From: a candidate division Zixibacteria bacterium RBG-1
GTDB lineage: Bacteria > Zixibacteria > MSB-5A5 > DSPP01 > RBG-1
DNA: 64,000 nucleotides
NCBI GenBank assembly: GCA_000447245.1
Contig: AUYT01000001.1
Coordinates: 724,825 to 788,824, forward strand
Direction: 5' to 3'
The translations under genes were made by a program, and so were the position numbers. Below the pieces are notes generated by a model, which was not told the DNA's origin, did no database searches, and was given only the letters and a program-made list of their open reading frames with translations. This document shows positions 8,117 to 16,305 of this stretch, one piece after another (the first letter of the stretch is position 1; every line of letters begins with the position of its first letter).

Positions 8117-9052
8117 ATGCCCAATAAACTAAAACTCTTCACCGGCAACTCCAACCGTCCCTTAGCCCAAAAAATCGCCGACTACGTAGGTGTCCCCCTC
8201 TCCCAAGCCGACGTCACCCGCTTCTCGGACGGAGAAATCTTCGTCCAGATAAACGAAAACATCCGGGGAATGGACGTCTTCATCATCCAGTCCACCAACC
8301 CCCCGGCCGACAACCTGATGGAACTTCTGATAATGATAGATGCGGCATTGCGCGCTTCCGCTCAACGCATCACAGCCGTCATCCCCTACTTCGGCTATGC
8401 CCGCCAGGACCGCAAAGAACAGCCGAGGGTTCCCATCACCGCCAAATTAGTCGCCAATCTGATCTCCACCGCCGGCGCCAACCGGGTTCTGACTTTGGAC
8501 TTGCACGCCTCCCAGATTCAAGGATTTTTTGATATCCCCTTAGACCATTTATACTCTAACCGGGTGTTCAACCGCTATTTTTTGGATTTAAAATTAAAAG
8601 ACCCGGTCATAATCTCGCCGGACTTAGGTTCAGTCCGGATGGTGCGCTCTTTTGCCAAGGCATTGGATGCCTCTCTGGCAATCGTGGATAAAAGAAGACC
8701 TTCCCCCAATCAGTCCGAGATTTTAAATATCGTGGGAGAGGTAGATGGGAAAGTTGCCATAATCAGAGATGATATGGTGGACACGGCCGGCACACTGACT
8801 CAGGCGGCCGAAGCTCTCAAAGAGCAGGGAGCCAAAGAAATTTATGCCTGCTGCACGCATCCGGTTTTGTCCGGCAAGGCACTGGAGCTGATTGAAAAAT
8901 CCTGCCTGAAAAAATTAGTAGTGGCGGATACGATTTCTACCGAAAATAAAAAGCTACCCAAAAAAATTGAGATATTATCTTTGGCAGAGCTTTTTGGCGA
9001 GGCGATTCTGCGCATCCACAAAGAAGAGTCGGTCTCGATGTTGTTTGATTAG
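8117..9052 (+). CDS. prs: Ribose-phosphate pyrophosphokinase
   Basis: A 311-residue PRPP synthetase of standard length. It transfers pyrophosphate from ATP to ribose-5-phosphate, giving PRPP for nucleotides, His and Trp. Visible motifs are [32 protein letters not shown] (catalytic loop), [11 protein letters not shown] and the PRPP-binding loop [12 protein letters not shown] (about residues 214-225). Possible promoters are TTGACA at 8055 or TTGACT at 8067; the second was copied to 6326 with the first codons. In related genomes prs commonly follows ispE-spoVG; here about 4.6 kb of other genes intervenes. Confidence 0.97.
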   Translation: MPNKLKLFTGNSNRPLAQKIADYVGVPLSQADVTRFSDGEIFVQINENIRGMDVFIIQSTNPPADNLMELLIMIDAALRASAQRITAVIPYFGYARQDRKEQPRVPITAKLVANLISTAGANRVLTLDLHASQIQGFFDIPLDHLYSNRVFNRYFLDLKLKDPVIISPDLGSVRMVRSFAKALDASLAIVDKRRPSPNQSEILNIVGEVDGKVAIIRDDMVDTAGTLTQAAEALKEQGAKEIYACCTHPVLSGKALELIEKSCLKKLVVADTISTENKKLPKKIEILSLAELFGEAILRIHKEESVSMLFD

Positions 9053-9072
9053 AGATAGAGCAATATCTATGT

Positions 9073-9138
9073 GCGTAGGGGCGAAGTTTACCTTCGCCCG
9101 ATTTTATTTTAGGGTGGAGACAAGCTCCACCCCTACGC
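9073..9138. repeat. Complete double-hairpin element (GCGTAGGGG arms)
   Basis: Outer arms GCGTAGGGG (9073-9081) and CCCCTACGC (9130-9138) are perfectly complementary. Inside are two perfect 8-bp stems, GGGCGAAG (9079-9086)/CTTCGCCC (9092-9099) and GGGTGGAG (9112-9119)/CTCCACCC (9125-9132), each with a 5-base loop. Same plan as 9934-9992 and 11344-11397 but different stem sequences. Confidence 0.9.
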
Positions 9139-9148
9139 GTCAGCCATT

Positions 9149-9229
9149 GTGTCATTCTGAGTCCCGATAAATCGGGACGAAGAATCTCTTTTTAAGCAGG
9201 GAATCCTTCACTGCGTTTAGGATGACATT
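9149..9229. repeat. TGTCATTCTGA-type inverted element
   Basis: Left end GTGTCATTCTGA (9149-9160), inner hairpin GTCCCGAT/ATCGGGAC (9161-9178), right end GGATGACATTT. A related element lies at 18967-19057. This type of interspersed TCATTCTGA repeat occurs in many bacterial genomes. It ends at the radC stop codon. Confidence 0.7.
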
Positions 9230-9919
9230 TTAAATAATCCCTTTTTCCTTCAGACTCACAAAAGAATCATTCCCGATTATCAGATGGTCCAGAACTTCTA
9301 TTTCCATAATTTTCCCCACTTCCAAAATCTGTTTAGTCACTTTAATATCCTCTGCCGATGGCTCCGGCTCACCAGATGGGTGGTTGTGGGCTAAGATTAT
9401 TGCCGCGGCTCCATATTCAATGGCCGGACGGAAAACTTCCCGGGGATGAACCACCGATAAATTCAAACTCCCCAAAGAAATTACTTCATCATGAATCAGC
9501 TTATTTCTGGTATTCAGATATAAACCCCTAAACTGCTCTTTGGTCAATTTTTTCATCTCCTCCAAATATTTATAAACCTCTTCCGGTGTTCTGATAGTAG
9601 GAATTCTGGATTTATCCTCCCAAAAAATTCTTCGTCCCAGTTCCATACAGGCAATAATCTGGCAAGCTTTCACTTGAGGAAGACCAGTATTAGCCATCAA
9701 GTCAGCCACAGATTTTTCTTTGGCCAGACCTTTGGTGCCATACAATTTAAAAATAATCTGGGTCAGCTCTAATACAGGCAGACCTTTGAAGCCGGTATTT
9801 AAAATTATTGCCAGAAGCTCGGAATCTTTCAAAAGCCCCGGACCATATTTAATTAGCTTTTCTCTTGGTCTATCTTCTTCGGCTAATTCCTTAACTTTGA
9901 TTTGATAATTTTCGCTCAT
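9230..9919 (-). CDS. radC: RadC/JAB1 (MPN+) domain protein
   Basis: A 229-residue protein of normal RadC length. The N-terminal helix-hairpin-helix region (LKDSELLAIILNTG, LMANTGLPQVKACQI) is followed by the JAB/MPN+ metalloprotease-like domain with HNHPSGEPEPSAED, which supplies the HxH and Asp ligands. Despite the historic name, a repair function has not been confirmed for the family and its substrate is unknown. The stop codon abuts a TCATTCTGA repeat and the start lies next to a complete double-hairpin element, so the gene is repeat-bounded. Confidence 0.93.
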   Translation of the reverse strand: MSENYQIKVKELAEEDRPREKLIKYGPGLLKDSELLAIILNTGFKGLPVLELTQIIFKLYGTKGLAKEKSVADLMANTGLPQVKACQIIACMELGRRIFWEDKSRIPTIRTPEEVYKYLEEMKKLTKEQFRGLYLNTRNKLIHDEVISLGSLNLSVVHPREVFRPAIEYGAAAIILAHNHPSGEPEPSAEDIKVTKQILEVGKIMEIEVLDHLIIGNDSFVSLKEKGII

Positions 9920-9933
9920 TTTTCAAAATTATG

Positions 9934-9992
9934 TGTAGCGGTCGGATTTATCCGACATTTTAAATTTATGTGTGATGAATCACACCGCTACA
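9934..9992. repeat. Complete double-hairpin element (TGTAGCGGT arms)
   Basis: Outer arms TGTAGCGGT (9934-9942) and ACCGCTACA (9984-9992) are a perfect 9-bp inverted repeat. Two inner 7-bp stems follow one another: GTCGGAT (9941-9947)/ATCCGAC (9950-9956) and GTGTGAT (9970-9976)/ATCACAC (9979-9985). The right end overlaps the 3' end of the transporter gene. Confidence 0.92.
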
Positions 9993-11325
9993 AGGGAAAA
10001 AATAAAAATGCCGCACTCACAATCACAATATAAATCAAAAAAATTAAAATCTCATAACCTAAAATATCCTTAAAATCGATTTTTGCCACTGACAAAAGTG
10101 GAATAGCCCAGAAAGGCTGAATCAAATCGGTTGCCATATCCCCCCAGGCATAAGCGATTACTACTTTAGAATTAGAGACTCCCAATGATTTAGCGGCAGA
10201 TAAAATATAAGGGGCTTCGATAGCCCATTTAGAGCCGCCGGAGGGGACAAAATAATTCACCAGACCGGAATACCAATATACAATAGCCGGATAGGTTTTC
10301 TGACTGGAAATCTGAATAAACCAGTTTCCCACAATCTGAGCCAAGCCGGAGGATTTGATGATTCCGTACATTCCGGCATAAAAAGGGAATTGTAAAATCA
10401 CTCCAAAAATCAATTTTCCCGCTTCTTCGGCTGCTCTAAGAAAAGAGGAAGGCCGTAGATGCAACAATATCCCCAAAAATAAAAACCCAAAATTCAAAAC
10501 ATTCAGGTTAATTTCAAATTTTTTGCTAATCAAAAACCAGAAAAGCCAGAGCATACCTAAAATGCCAAAGAATAGTCCAACCCATGGAGAATTATCTAAG
10601 AGATTGGCGAAAGATTTATCCTTAAACTTAGGTATAAGCGAAATTTGTTCTTCATTAACCAGAGCCGGATCAGCTACTACAATATCTTCCTCTCTTTTGG
10701 GATGAAGATTAGGGACAAAAAAACATAAGAATAAAAATATGAAGCCGGTCAGAAATAAATTAAATGAAGTGAAAATGGTCTGACTCAACGGAATCAAGCC
10801 AATTTCTTTTTCCAAAAAATGTCCAGGTGTGGCTACCAATAGTGGTGCAGAAGCGGATAAACCGGAATGCCAGGTGCATCCCATCCCTAAATAAGCAGCT
10901 GCCACTAAAAGCCGGTAATCAACTTTCTGTTTGGAGGCGATGAATTTGACCATAATAGCAGAACCGACAATGGAAAATCCCCAGTGAATCCAGGATAAGG
11001 AAAGTGATAATATCACCATCAAGAGAATGGAAGATTTGGGACCTTTGGGCAGATTGGCTAGGAAATTTAAAAATCTGGAAACTAAGGGGGAAACAGCCAC
11101 AATATAGCCTGTGAAAATAATCAAGCACATCTGCATAGCAAACGATAAAAGCTCCCAAAAACCGTTCCCCCAGAATTGGATTAAGTTGAATAAACCAAAG
11201 TTGGTGAAAATTAAAGCCAAGGCAAAAGTGAAAACTGTCAAAATCAATGCAATCACAAAAGAACTGGGGATGAATTTTTGGGAGAAAGAGGTGAGGGAAG
11301 AGGATAAAGATGAGATTAATCGCAT
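9988..11325 (-). CDS. Short-chain fatty acid transporter (AtoE family)
   Basis: A 445-residue integral membrane protein with about 11-12 hydrophobic segments. The N-terminus (FSQKFIPSSFVIALILT), the segment GFWELLSFAMQMCLIIFTGY and the C-terminal FVPSGGSKWAIEAPY are typical of AtoE-type short-chain fatty acid permeases, which move acetate to butyrate across the inner membrane. No enzyme genes for short-chain acids adjoin it, so the physiological substrate is inferred only from the family. It is flanked by two double-hairpin elements, and its last codons run into the downstream one. Confidence 0.88.
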   Translation of the reverse strand: MRLISSLSSSLTSFSQKFIPSSFVIALILTVFTFALALIFTNFGLFNLIQFWGNGFWELLSFAMQMCLIIFTGYIVAVSPLVSRFLNFLANLPKGPKSSILLMVILSLSLSWIHWGFSIVGSAIMVKFIASKQKVDYRLLVAAAYLGMGCTWHSGLSASAPLLVATPGHFLEKEIGLIPLSQTIFTSFNLFLTGFIFLFLCFFVPNLHPKREEDIVVADPALVNEEQISLIPKFKDKSFANLLDNSPWVGLFFGILGMLWLFWFLISKKFEINLNVLNFGFLFLGILLHLRPSSFLRAAEEAGKLIFGVILQFPFYAGMYGIIKSSGLAQIVGNWFIQISSQKTYPAIVYWYSGLVNYFVPSGGSKWAIEAPYILSAAKSLGVSNSKVVIAYAWGDMATDLIQPFWAIPLLSVAKIDFKDILGYEILIFLIYIVIVSAAFLFFPL

Positions 11326-11343
11326 TTGGCTGTCTAATTTTTT

Positions 11344-11397
11344 TGTAACGCCCTATTTTACATAGGGCGTACGTCCTGTATAAAACAGGACGTTACA
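11344..11397. repeat. Complete double-hairpin element (TGTAACG arms)
   Basis: Outer arms TGTAACG (11344-11350) and CGTTACA (11391-11397). Inner 8-bp stems CGCCCTAT (11349-11356)/ATAGGGCG (11362-11369) and CGTCCTGT (11372-11379)/ACAGGACG (11385-11392), each with a 5-base loop. All stems are perfect. It lies just upstream of the transporter start, so it could also affect expression. Confidence 0.92.
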
Positions 11398-11452
11398 TTA
11401 ATTGCTAAAAGATAAAATAAATAGAGAGGATAATCAATAAAAAAGTTTTTTA

Positions 11453-11533
11453 GTCGGGTGCGGGGGACCCGACCTACCCTTCGACAGGCTCAGGGTAAAC
11501 CCCTCGTAGCTCTGGGTCCCTGTACCCAGAGCT
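11453..11533. repeat. Two-hairpin repeat, copy 2 (GTCGGGT / AGCTCTGGGT type)
   Basis: Same stems as at 2215-2276: GTCGGGT (11453-11459)/ACCCGAC (11467-11473) and AGCTCTGGGT (11508-11517)/ACCCAGAGCT (11524-11533). Between them lies an additional ACCCTTCGACAGGCTCAGGGT segment; a similar ACCCTGAGCTTGTCGAAGGGT occurs at 36050-36072. It ends 18 bp downstream of the lon stop. Confidence 0.85.
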
Positions 11534-11550
11534 AAACTTTAAGGGAAGTT

Positions 11551-13998
11551 TTAAACTCGGTGATTCCTCTTTTTCAAAGCCACCTTCTCCATCTGGGGCT
11601 TATAATGGGAGACCACTTTAGGTGCAGTTTTTTCCTTGGTGGGTTTGGTCTTCATATCCAGAGCAATCTCAATTACCTCATCAATAGAATCCACAAATAC
11701 AAACTTAACCTTCTTTTTAATCTCCTCCGGAATCTCTTCCAAGTCTTTCTGATTGTTCTTAGGTAAAATGACGGTTTTTATTCCAGCTCGATAAGCCCCC
11801 AGAGATTTTTCTTTCAGGCCTCCAATGGGTAAAACTTTTCCGGTCAAGGTAATCTCCCCGGTCATGGCCAAATGAGGTTTGACCGGTTTTTCCGTCAACA
11901 AAGAAGCCATAGCTGTGGCAATGGCAATTCCGGCTGAAGGTCCATCTTTAGGGATAGCTCCGGCTGGTACGTGAACGTGGATATCATATTTTTCATAGAA
12001 ATCCGGTGAAATCCCCCAATTTTGCGAGGTTGAACGAATGTAAGACAAAGCGGTCTGGGCTGATTCTTTCATCACTTCCCCTAAATGTCCGGTCAAAGTC
12101 AGAGATTTTCTGCCCGGCATTTTGCGGGCTTCGATAAATAGAATCTCTCCACCGGTACTGGTCCAGGCCAAACCCGGCACCACTCCGATTTTACCGGTTC
12201 TTTCCACCAGCTCCTGAATATATTTAGCCGCACCCAAATATTCAGGCAGATTATCCGGTGTAACAGATACTTTTTTGGCTTCGCCAGAAGCGATTTTTTT
12301 AGCCACTTTACGACAGACCGTAGCAATCTCTCGGTTCAAGTTGCGCAATCCGGATTCTTTAGTGTAATCATTGATAATAATTTTTAAGACCTCATCTGAA
12401 AAACTGATATTATCACCTTTCAGTCCATGATTTTCCATCTCCTTGGGAATCAAATATTTTTTGGCAATACTTAATTTTTCCAAATCAGTGTAACCGGGTA
12501 GCTCGATAACTTCCATTCTATCCCGCAAAACAGCGGGAATGGGGTCCAACACATTGGCAGTAGTAATAAACATCACCTTAGATAAATCAAAGGGGACTTC
12601 TAAATAATGGTCTGAAAAAGTGGAATTCTGCTCCGGGTCTAAAACTTCCAAAAGAGCCGAGGCCGGGTCACCTCGGAAATCCTGCCCAATTTTATCCACC
12701 TCATCTAACATAAAGACCGGATTGTTAGAGCCACCTCTGCGAATACCTTGAATTATTCTTCCGGGAAGCGAGCCGATATAAGTTCTGCGATGCCCTCTGA
12801 TTTCTGCTTCATCGTGCACTCCTCCTAAAGACATGCGGCAAAATTTTCTACCCAAAGCTCGGGCAATTGACATTCCCAAAGAAGTTTTACCCACTCCGGG
12901 AGGGCCTACGAAGCATAAAATAGGAGACTTGGTATCTTGCTTCAACTTTCTGACCGCTAAATATTCCAAAATTCTCTCTTTTACTTTTTCCAAATCGTAA
13001 TGGTCTTCATCTAAAACTTTTTTGACCTGCTTGATATCCAGATTGTCAACCGTGGAGATGCTCCAGGGAAGAGAGACCAGCCAATCCAGATAGGTTCTGG
13101 AAACAATGTATTCGGCGCTGGCCGGATTCATTTTGGAAAGCCGGTCCAGCTCTTTTAGGGCCGCTTCCTTGGCTTCCGGGGGCATTTTTGCGTTTTCAAT
13201 TTTCTTTTTAAACTCCTCGATTTCAGCCATCCTCTCATCTGTTTCTCCCAACTCTTTTTGAATGGCTTTGAGCTGCTCTCTTAGGATGTATTCCCTTTGA
13301 GCTTTTCCTAATTCATGAGCTGCTTCCGACTGAATTTTGCGGGATAATTCCAAAACTTCTACTTCTTTATTCAGATGCATGGTCAATTTCTGCAGGCGGG
13401 TTTTGACATCAAAGGTCTCTAAAAGCTCCTGCTTCTGCTCGATAGAGATATTCAAATTAGAGGCAATCAAATCGGATAACTTAGAAGGGTCCTCGGTGTT
13501 CAAAGCCGGAATTTGCAGGTCATCAGACAAATAAGGAGCCAGGGAGACGATTTTTCGCAAGAGATCTAAGATATTGCGAATCAAAGCTTCCACTTCGACC
13601 GACTTTTCAATTTTATCTTCAATATATTCAACTTTTGCCACTAAGTAAGGTTCGGTCTTGACAAACTTTTTGATCTTGACCCGGGAAAGTCCCTGCACCA
13701 AAAATCTGACCGAGCCATCCGGGAAGCGCAGCATTTTGATTATAGTCCCGGCAGTTCCTACTTCGTAGATATCCTCAGTGGTGACATTGGCTGTCTCCGG
13801 GTCTTTCTGGGCAAACAGACCCAGAGTCTTTCCTCCCATCAGGGCTTCGTCGATCAGGCGGGCATATTTTTGGTCGGTAATCATCAGCGGAATAATCAAA
13901 GAAGGATAGACCACCACATTTTTAGTAGGCAGGATGAAAAGTTCGTCCGCTAATTTATCCGCTTCCGGTTTGTTTTTTACCGCTTCTCTATCAGCCAC
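11551..13998 (-). CDS. lon: ATP-dependent endopeptidase La (Lon protease)
   Basis: An 815-residue LonA protease, full length. Domains in order: N-terminal LON substrate-binding domain (ELFILPTKNVVVYPSL), coiled-coil linker, AAA+ module with Walker A GPPGVGKTS (about 364-372) and FMLDEVDKIG, then the S16 peptidase domain with catalytic Ser in KDGPSAGIA (about 688) and Lys in GGLKEKSLGA (about 729). It degrades damaged and regulatory proteins in the cytosol. It is the last gene of the tight minus-strand series gcvT-comB-ychF-like-hsp20-lon, 8 bp after hsp20, which suggests stress co-regulation. Confidence 0.98.
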   Translation of the reverse strand: MADREAVKNKPEADKLADELFILPTKNVVVYPSLIIPLMITDQKYARLIDEALMGGKTLGLFAQKDPETANVTTEDIYEVGTAGTIIKMLRFPDGSVRFLVQGLSRVKIKKFVKTEPYLVAKVEYIEDKIEKSVEVEALIRNILDLLRKIVSLAPYLSDDLQIPALNTEDPSKLSDLIASNLNISIEQKQELLETFDVKTRLQKLTMHLNKEVEVLELSRKIQSEAAHELGKAQREYILREQLKAIQKELGETDERMAEIEEFKKKIENAKMPPEAKEAALKELDRLSKMNPASAEYIVSRTYLDWLVSLPWSISTVDNLDIKQVKKVLDEDHYDLEKVKERILEYLAVRKLKQDTKSPILCFVGPPGVGKTSLGMSIARALGRKFCRMSLGGVHDEAEIRGHRRTYIGSLPGRIIQGIRRGGSNNPVFMLDEVDKIGQDFRGDPASALLEVLDPEQNSTFSDHYLEVPFDLSKVMFITTANVLDPIPAVLRDRMEVIELPGYTDLEKLSIAKKYLIPKEMENHGLKGDNISFSDEVLKIIINDYTKESGLRNLNREIATVCRKVAKKIASGEAKKVSVTPDNLPEYLGAAKYIQELVERTGKIGVVPGLAWTSTGGEILFIEARKMPGRKSLTLTGHLGEVMKESAQTALSYIRSTSQNWGISPDFYEKYDIHVHVPAGAIPKDGPSAGIAIATAMASLLTEKPVKPHLAMTGEITLTGKVLPIGGLKEKSLGAYRAGIKTVILPKNNQKDLEEIPEEIKKKVKFVFVDSIDEVIEIALDMKTKPTKEKTAPKVVSHYKPQMEKVALKKRNHRV

Positions 13999-14006
13999 AA
14001 TTGCTC

Positions 14007-14450
14007 CTATTCAATTTTGATTTCTTTGGCTTTACCTTTTTTGCTCGATTTTTTCTCAATTTTTATCTCTAAAAATCCATCTTTGTAGTTGGCCGCGATT
14101 TTTTCCCGGTTAATATCTTCCGGCAAATTGATATTTCTTTCGAAACGTCCGTAGTTTAGCTCCATATGGTGGTAACATTTACGGGTTTCAATTTTTTCCG
14201 GCCGGTCTCCATGAATGGTTAAGGTATTTCCATGCAAGGCGATATTGAAATCTTTTTGCTTCATTCCGGCAACTTCCACCAGAATTATGACCTCATTTTC
14301 AGTTTCAAAGACGTCAATGGGAGGTCTCCAGACCTTGGTTCCGGTCAAAAGAGAGGAGTGTTTGATTTTGTAAAAATGGTCAAACAATAAATCCATCTCC
14401 TCTTTGATTTTCTTGGCATCTTTTATGAATTCTTTTTTGGTATCATCCAT
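14007..14450 (-). CDS. Hsp20/alpha-crystallin small heat-shock protein
   Basis: A 147-residue small heat-shock protein. The alpha-crystallin domain runs from WRPPIDVFETENEVIILVEVAGM to DGFLEIKIEKK, with the usual AxxxxGxLxI-like motif near residue 122 (YKDGFLEIKI). A C-terminal IKIE tail is present instead of a clear IxI motif. It is an ATP-independent holdase in the cytosol. Its stop lies 8 bp before lon, so chaperone and protease are almost certainly co-transcribed. Confidence 0.96.
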   Translation of the reverse strand: MDDTKKEFIKDAKKIKEEMDLLFDHFYKIKHSSLLTGTKVWRPPIDVFETENEVIILVEVAGMKQKDFNIALHGNTLTIHGDRPEKIETRKCYHHMELNYGRFERNINLPEDINREKIAANYKDGFLEIKIEKKSSKKGKAKEIKIE

Positions 14451-14482
14451 AAAATCCTCCGCTAAAAGTTTATCTCCCTGAA

Positions 14483-15556
14483 CTAAACATTAAATCTGAA
14501 AAAGACTACGTCCCCATCCTGTACAAGATAATCTTTTCCTTCCAGTTTTAAAAGACCTTTTTCCTTAGCATGGTGAACCGAACCTAATTCTATAAGTCTA
14601 TTTGCAGCAATCACTTCCGCTTTTATAAACCCCTTTTCCATATCGGAATGTACGGTGCCAGCAGCTTTTAAAGCCTTATTTCCTCTGGGTATCAGCCAGG
14701 CTTTGACTTCTTTTTCATTAGCGGTGTAAAAGGTTATCAGATCCATTAGATTATACGATGAGTTCACCAATCTTTTTGTAGCCGGCTGGCTTATCCCCAG
14801 CTCCTGCATAAAGATTTGTTTTTCTTCTTCCTCCAACTTAGAAAGCTCTTCCTCCAGTTTCCCGCACAAAACTAAAAGGCCGATTTTTTCACCGGACAGA
14901 CTAGCTTTATATTTTTCCTCTAGTGCCGAAATTTGATTTAACTCTTTCTCGGCCATATTCAGTATTATTAAAATCGGCTTTGCGGAAAGAAAGCTAAATC
15001 CCCTTAGGGCTTTTTCTTCCTCTGAATTGAAATTTATATTTCTCAAAGGAATCTCCTTATCCAGGGCTTCTTTGCATTTTTTAATCAAATTCTGTTCTTT
15101 TTGCTCCTCCGGAGAAGTTCCGACTTTGCTCTGCTTATGGGATTTTTCAAATCTCTTCTCCGCTATCAACAGGTCCAAAAAAATCAAATCATTCTGGATG
15201 TTTTTAAAATCTGCCTGAGGGTCAACTTCCCCTAATCCTAAAGAAGTTTTGTATAAGCCAAGGACTACGGTTAACTCATCCATCTCTTTTAAGACGGCCG
15301 TAGCTTCCCCTTCTGACTTTTTTTCATGCTCTAAAGAGCCGACCAGATCTATATATTCGATTTCTGGCAGGGTTATTTTTTTGGAACTGTAAAGTTGGGC
15401 TAACTGGGAGATTTTGGGGTCAGGGATTTTTACTATTCCACGGTGGAGTTGTAAATGAGGGGAAACTTTGGCGGTTTGCTGATGCCCGGAGGTTAAAGCA
15501 TTAAAAATAGTGGTCTTCCCGGATTGGGAAGGTCCTATGATTCCTATTTTAAGCGT
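14483..15556 (-). CDS. Divergent YchF/DUF933-type GTPase with probable ACG start
   Basis: From 15556 downward the frame encodes an N-terminal KIGIIGPSQSGKTTIFNAL (P-loop, replacing the usual LPNVGKSTLF), then EYIDLVGS (G3), LIILNMAE (G4, the YchF form of NKxD) and the C-terminal TGS/DUF933 domain ending DYLVQDGDVVFFRFNV. That gives 357 residues, close to the usual 363 of YchF. No ATG/GTG/TTG exists upstream of the P-loop: an in-frame TAG lies two codons before ACG (15556-15554). That ACG is placed six bases after AAAGGGG, as expected for a start. An internal ATG at 15283 would delete the nucleotide-binding loop. It lies in the operon between comB and hsp20. Confidence 0.75.
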   Translation of the reverse strand, partial: TLKIGIIGPSQSGKTTIFNALTSGHQQTAKVSPHLQLHRGIVKIPDPKISQLAQLYSSKKITLPEIEYIDLVGSLEHEKKSEGEATAVLKEMDELTVVLGLYKTSLGLGEVDPQADFKNIQNDLIFLDLLIAEKRFEKSHKQSKVGTSPEEQKEQNLIKKCKEALDKEIPLRNINFNSEEEKALRGFSFLSAKPILIILNMAEKELNQISALEEKYKASLSGEKIGLLVLCGKLEEELSKLEEEEKQIFMQELGISQPATKRLVNSSYNLMDLITFYTANEKEVKAWLIPRGNKALKAAGTVHSDMEKGFIKAEVIAANRLIELGSVHHAKEKGLLKLEGKDYLVQDGDVVFFRFNV

Positions 15557-15581
15557 AAACTACCCCTTTTTGAAATTTAAG

Positions 15582-16304
15582 TCAGGCGGTGTATTTGATA
15601 ATTCTGCCGTTTTCTAATATAGGTAAAACCGGCAGGGAATTCAACTGACTACAGAAAGCTAAATCTTTCTCAAACCCCAAGGAGCTTAAAAATTTTCCAT
15701 GGTCGCAGGTTTCCAAAACTTTCAGAAGATTATCCTTATGCTTCTGATACAATACCGCCGCAGCTTGGGCGGCATCATTTACATCCGCTTTTTTCTGCTC
15801 CTGCAACTTGTTTATAAACATCCCTCCGCAGACCGTATCTTCCAAAGAAAATTTCCCCTCTTTGCCGGAGCAGACGATGGCTAAGTCCTTATTCAAATTC
15901 AAAACCAATTCAGCCACTTCCTTGAAATTCACAAAAGAGCCGATGACCACTTTATCCCCGGAAGCAGCTTTGACAATGGCTTTGGAGCCGTTGGTGGTGG
16001 CAAAAATTAAGGTTTTATCCCGCACTACCGGTTCGGTATATTCGAAAGGTGAATTCCCCAAGTCAAACCCTTCGACTTTTTGCCCATCCCGTTCACCGCA
16101 AAGCAGGACAAACTGCCGTCCGATTTTTTGCATTAAATCCAAAGCCCTTTCGGCCGATTCCACCGGAATTATATCCTTGCAGCCATTATATAAGGCCTGG
16201 GCTATGGTGACGCTGGCTCTCAAGACATCGATTACAATCACCGTTTTATCGGTCAAAATATTCTCTCTCAATTCCTCTGCGGTAAAAAATAAATCTATTT
16301 TCAT
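15582..16304 (-). CDS. comB: 2-phosphosulfolactate phosphatase family protein (ComB)
   Basis: A 240-residue protein of ComB length. Motifs VIVIDVLRASVTIAQAL, CGERDGQKVEGFDLGNSP and IFATTNGSKA are diagnostic; they build the Mg-dependent active site. In methanogens ComB dephosphorylates 2-phosphosulfolactate for coenzyme M. In most bacteria that carry it, the substrate is not established. It starts 1 bp after gcvT ends and is followed within 25 bp by the YchF-like gene, so it belongs to the stress-type operon, which does not suggest sulfolactate metabolism. Confidence 0.92.
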   Translation of the reverse strand: MKIDLFFTAEELRENILTDKTVIVIDVLRASVTIAQALYNGCKDIIPVESAERALDLMQKIGRQFVLLCGERDGQKVEGFDLGNSPFEYTEPVVRDKTLIFATTNGSKAIVKAASGDKVVIGSFVNFKEVAELVLNLNKDLAIVCSGKEGKFSLEDTVCGGMFINKLQEQKKADVNDAAQAAAVLYQKHKDNLLKVLETCDHGKFLSSLGFEKDLAFCSQLNSLPVLPILENGRIIKYTA

Positions 16305-16305
16305 T

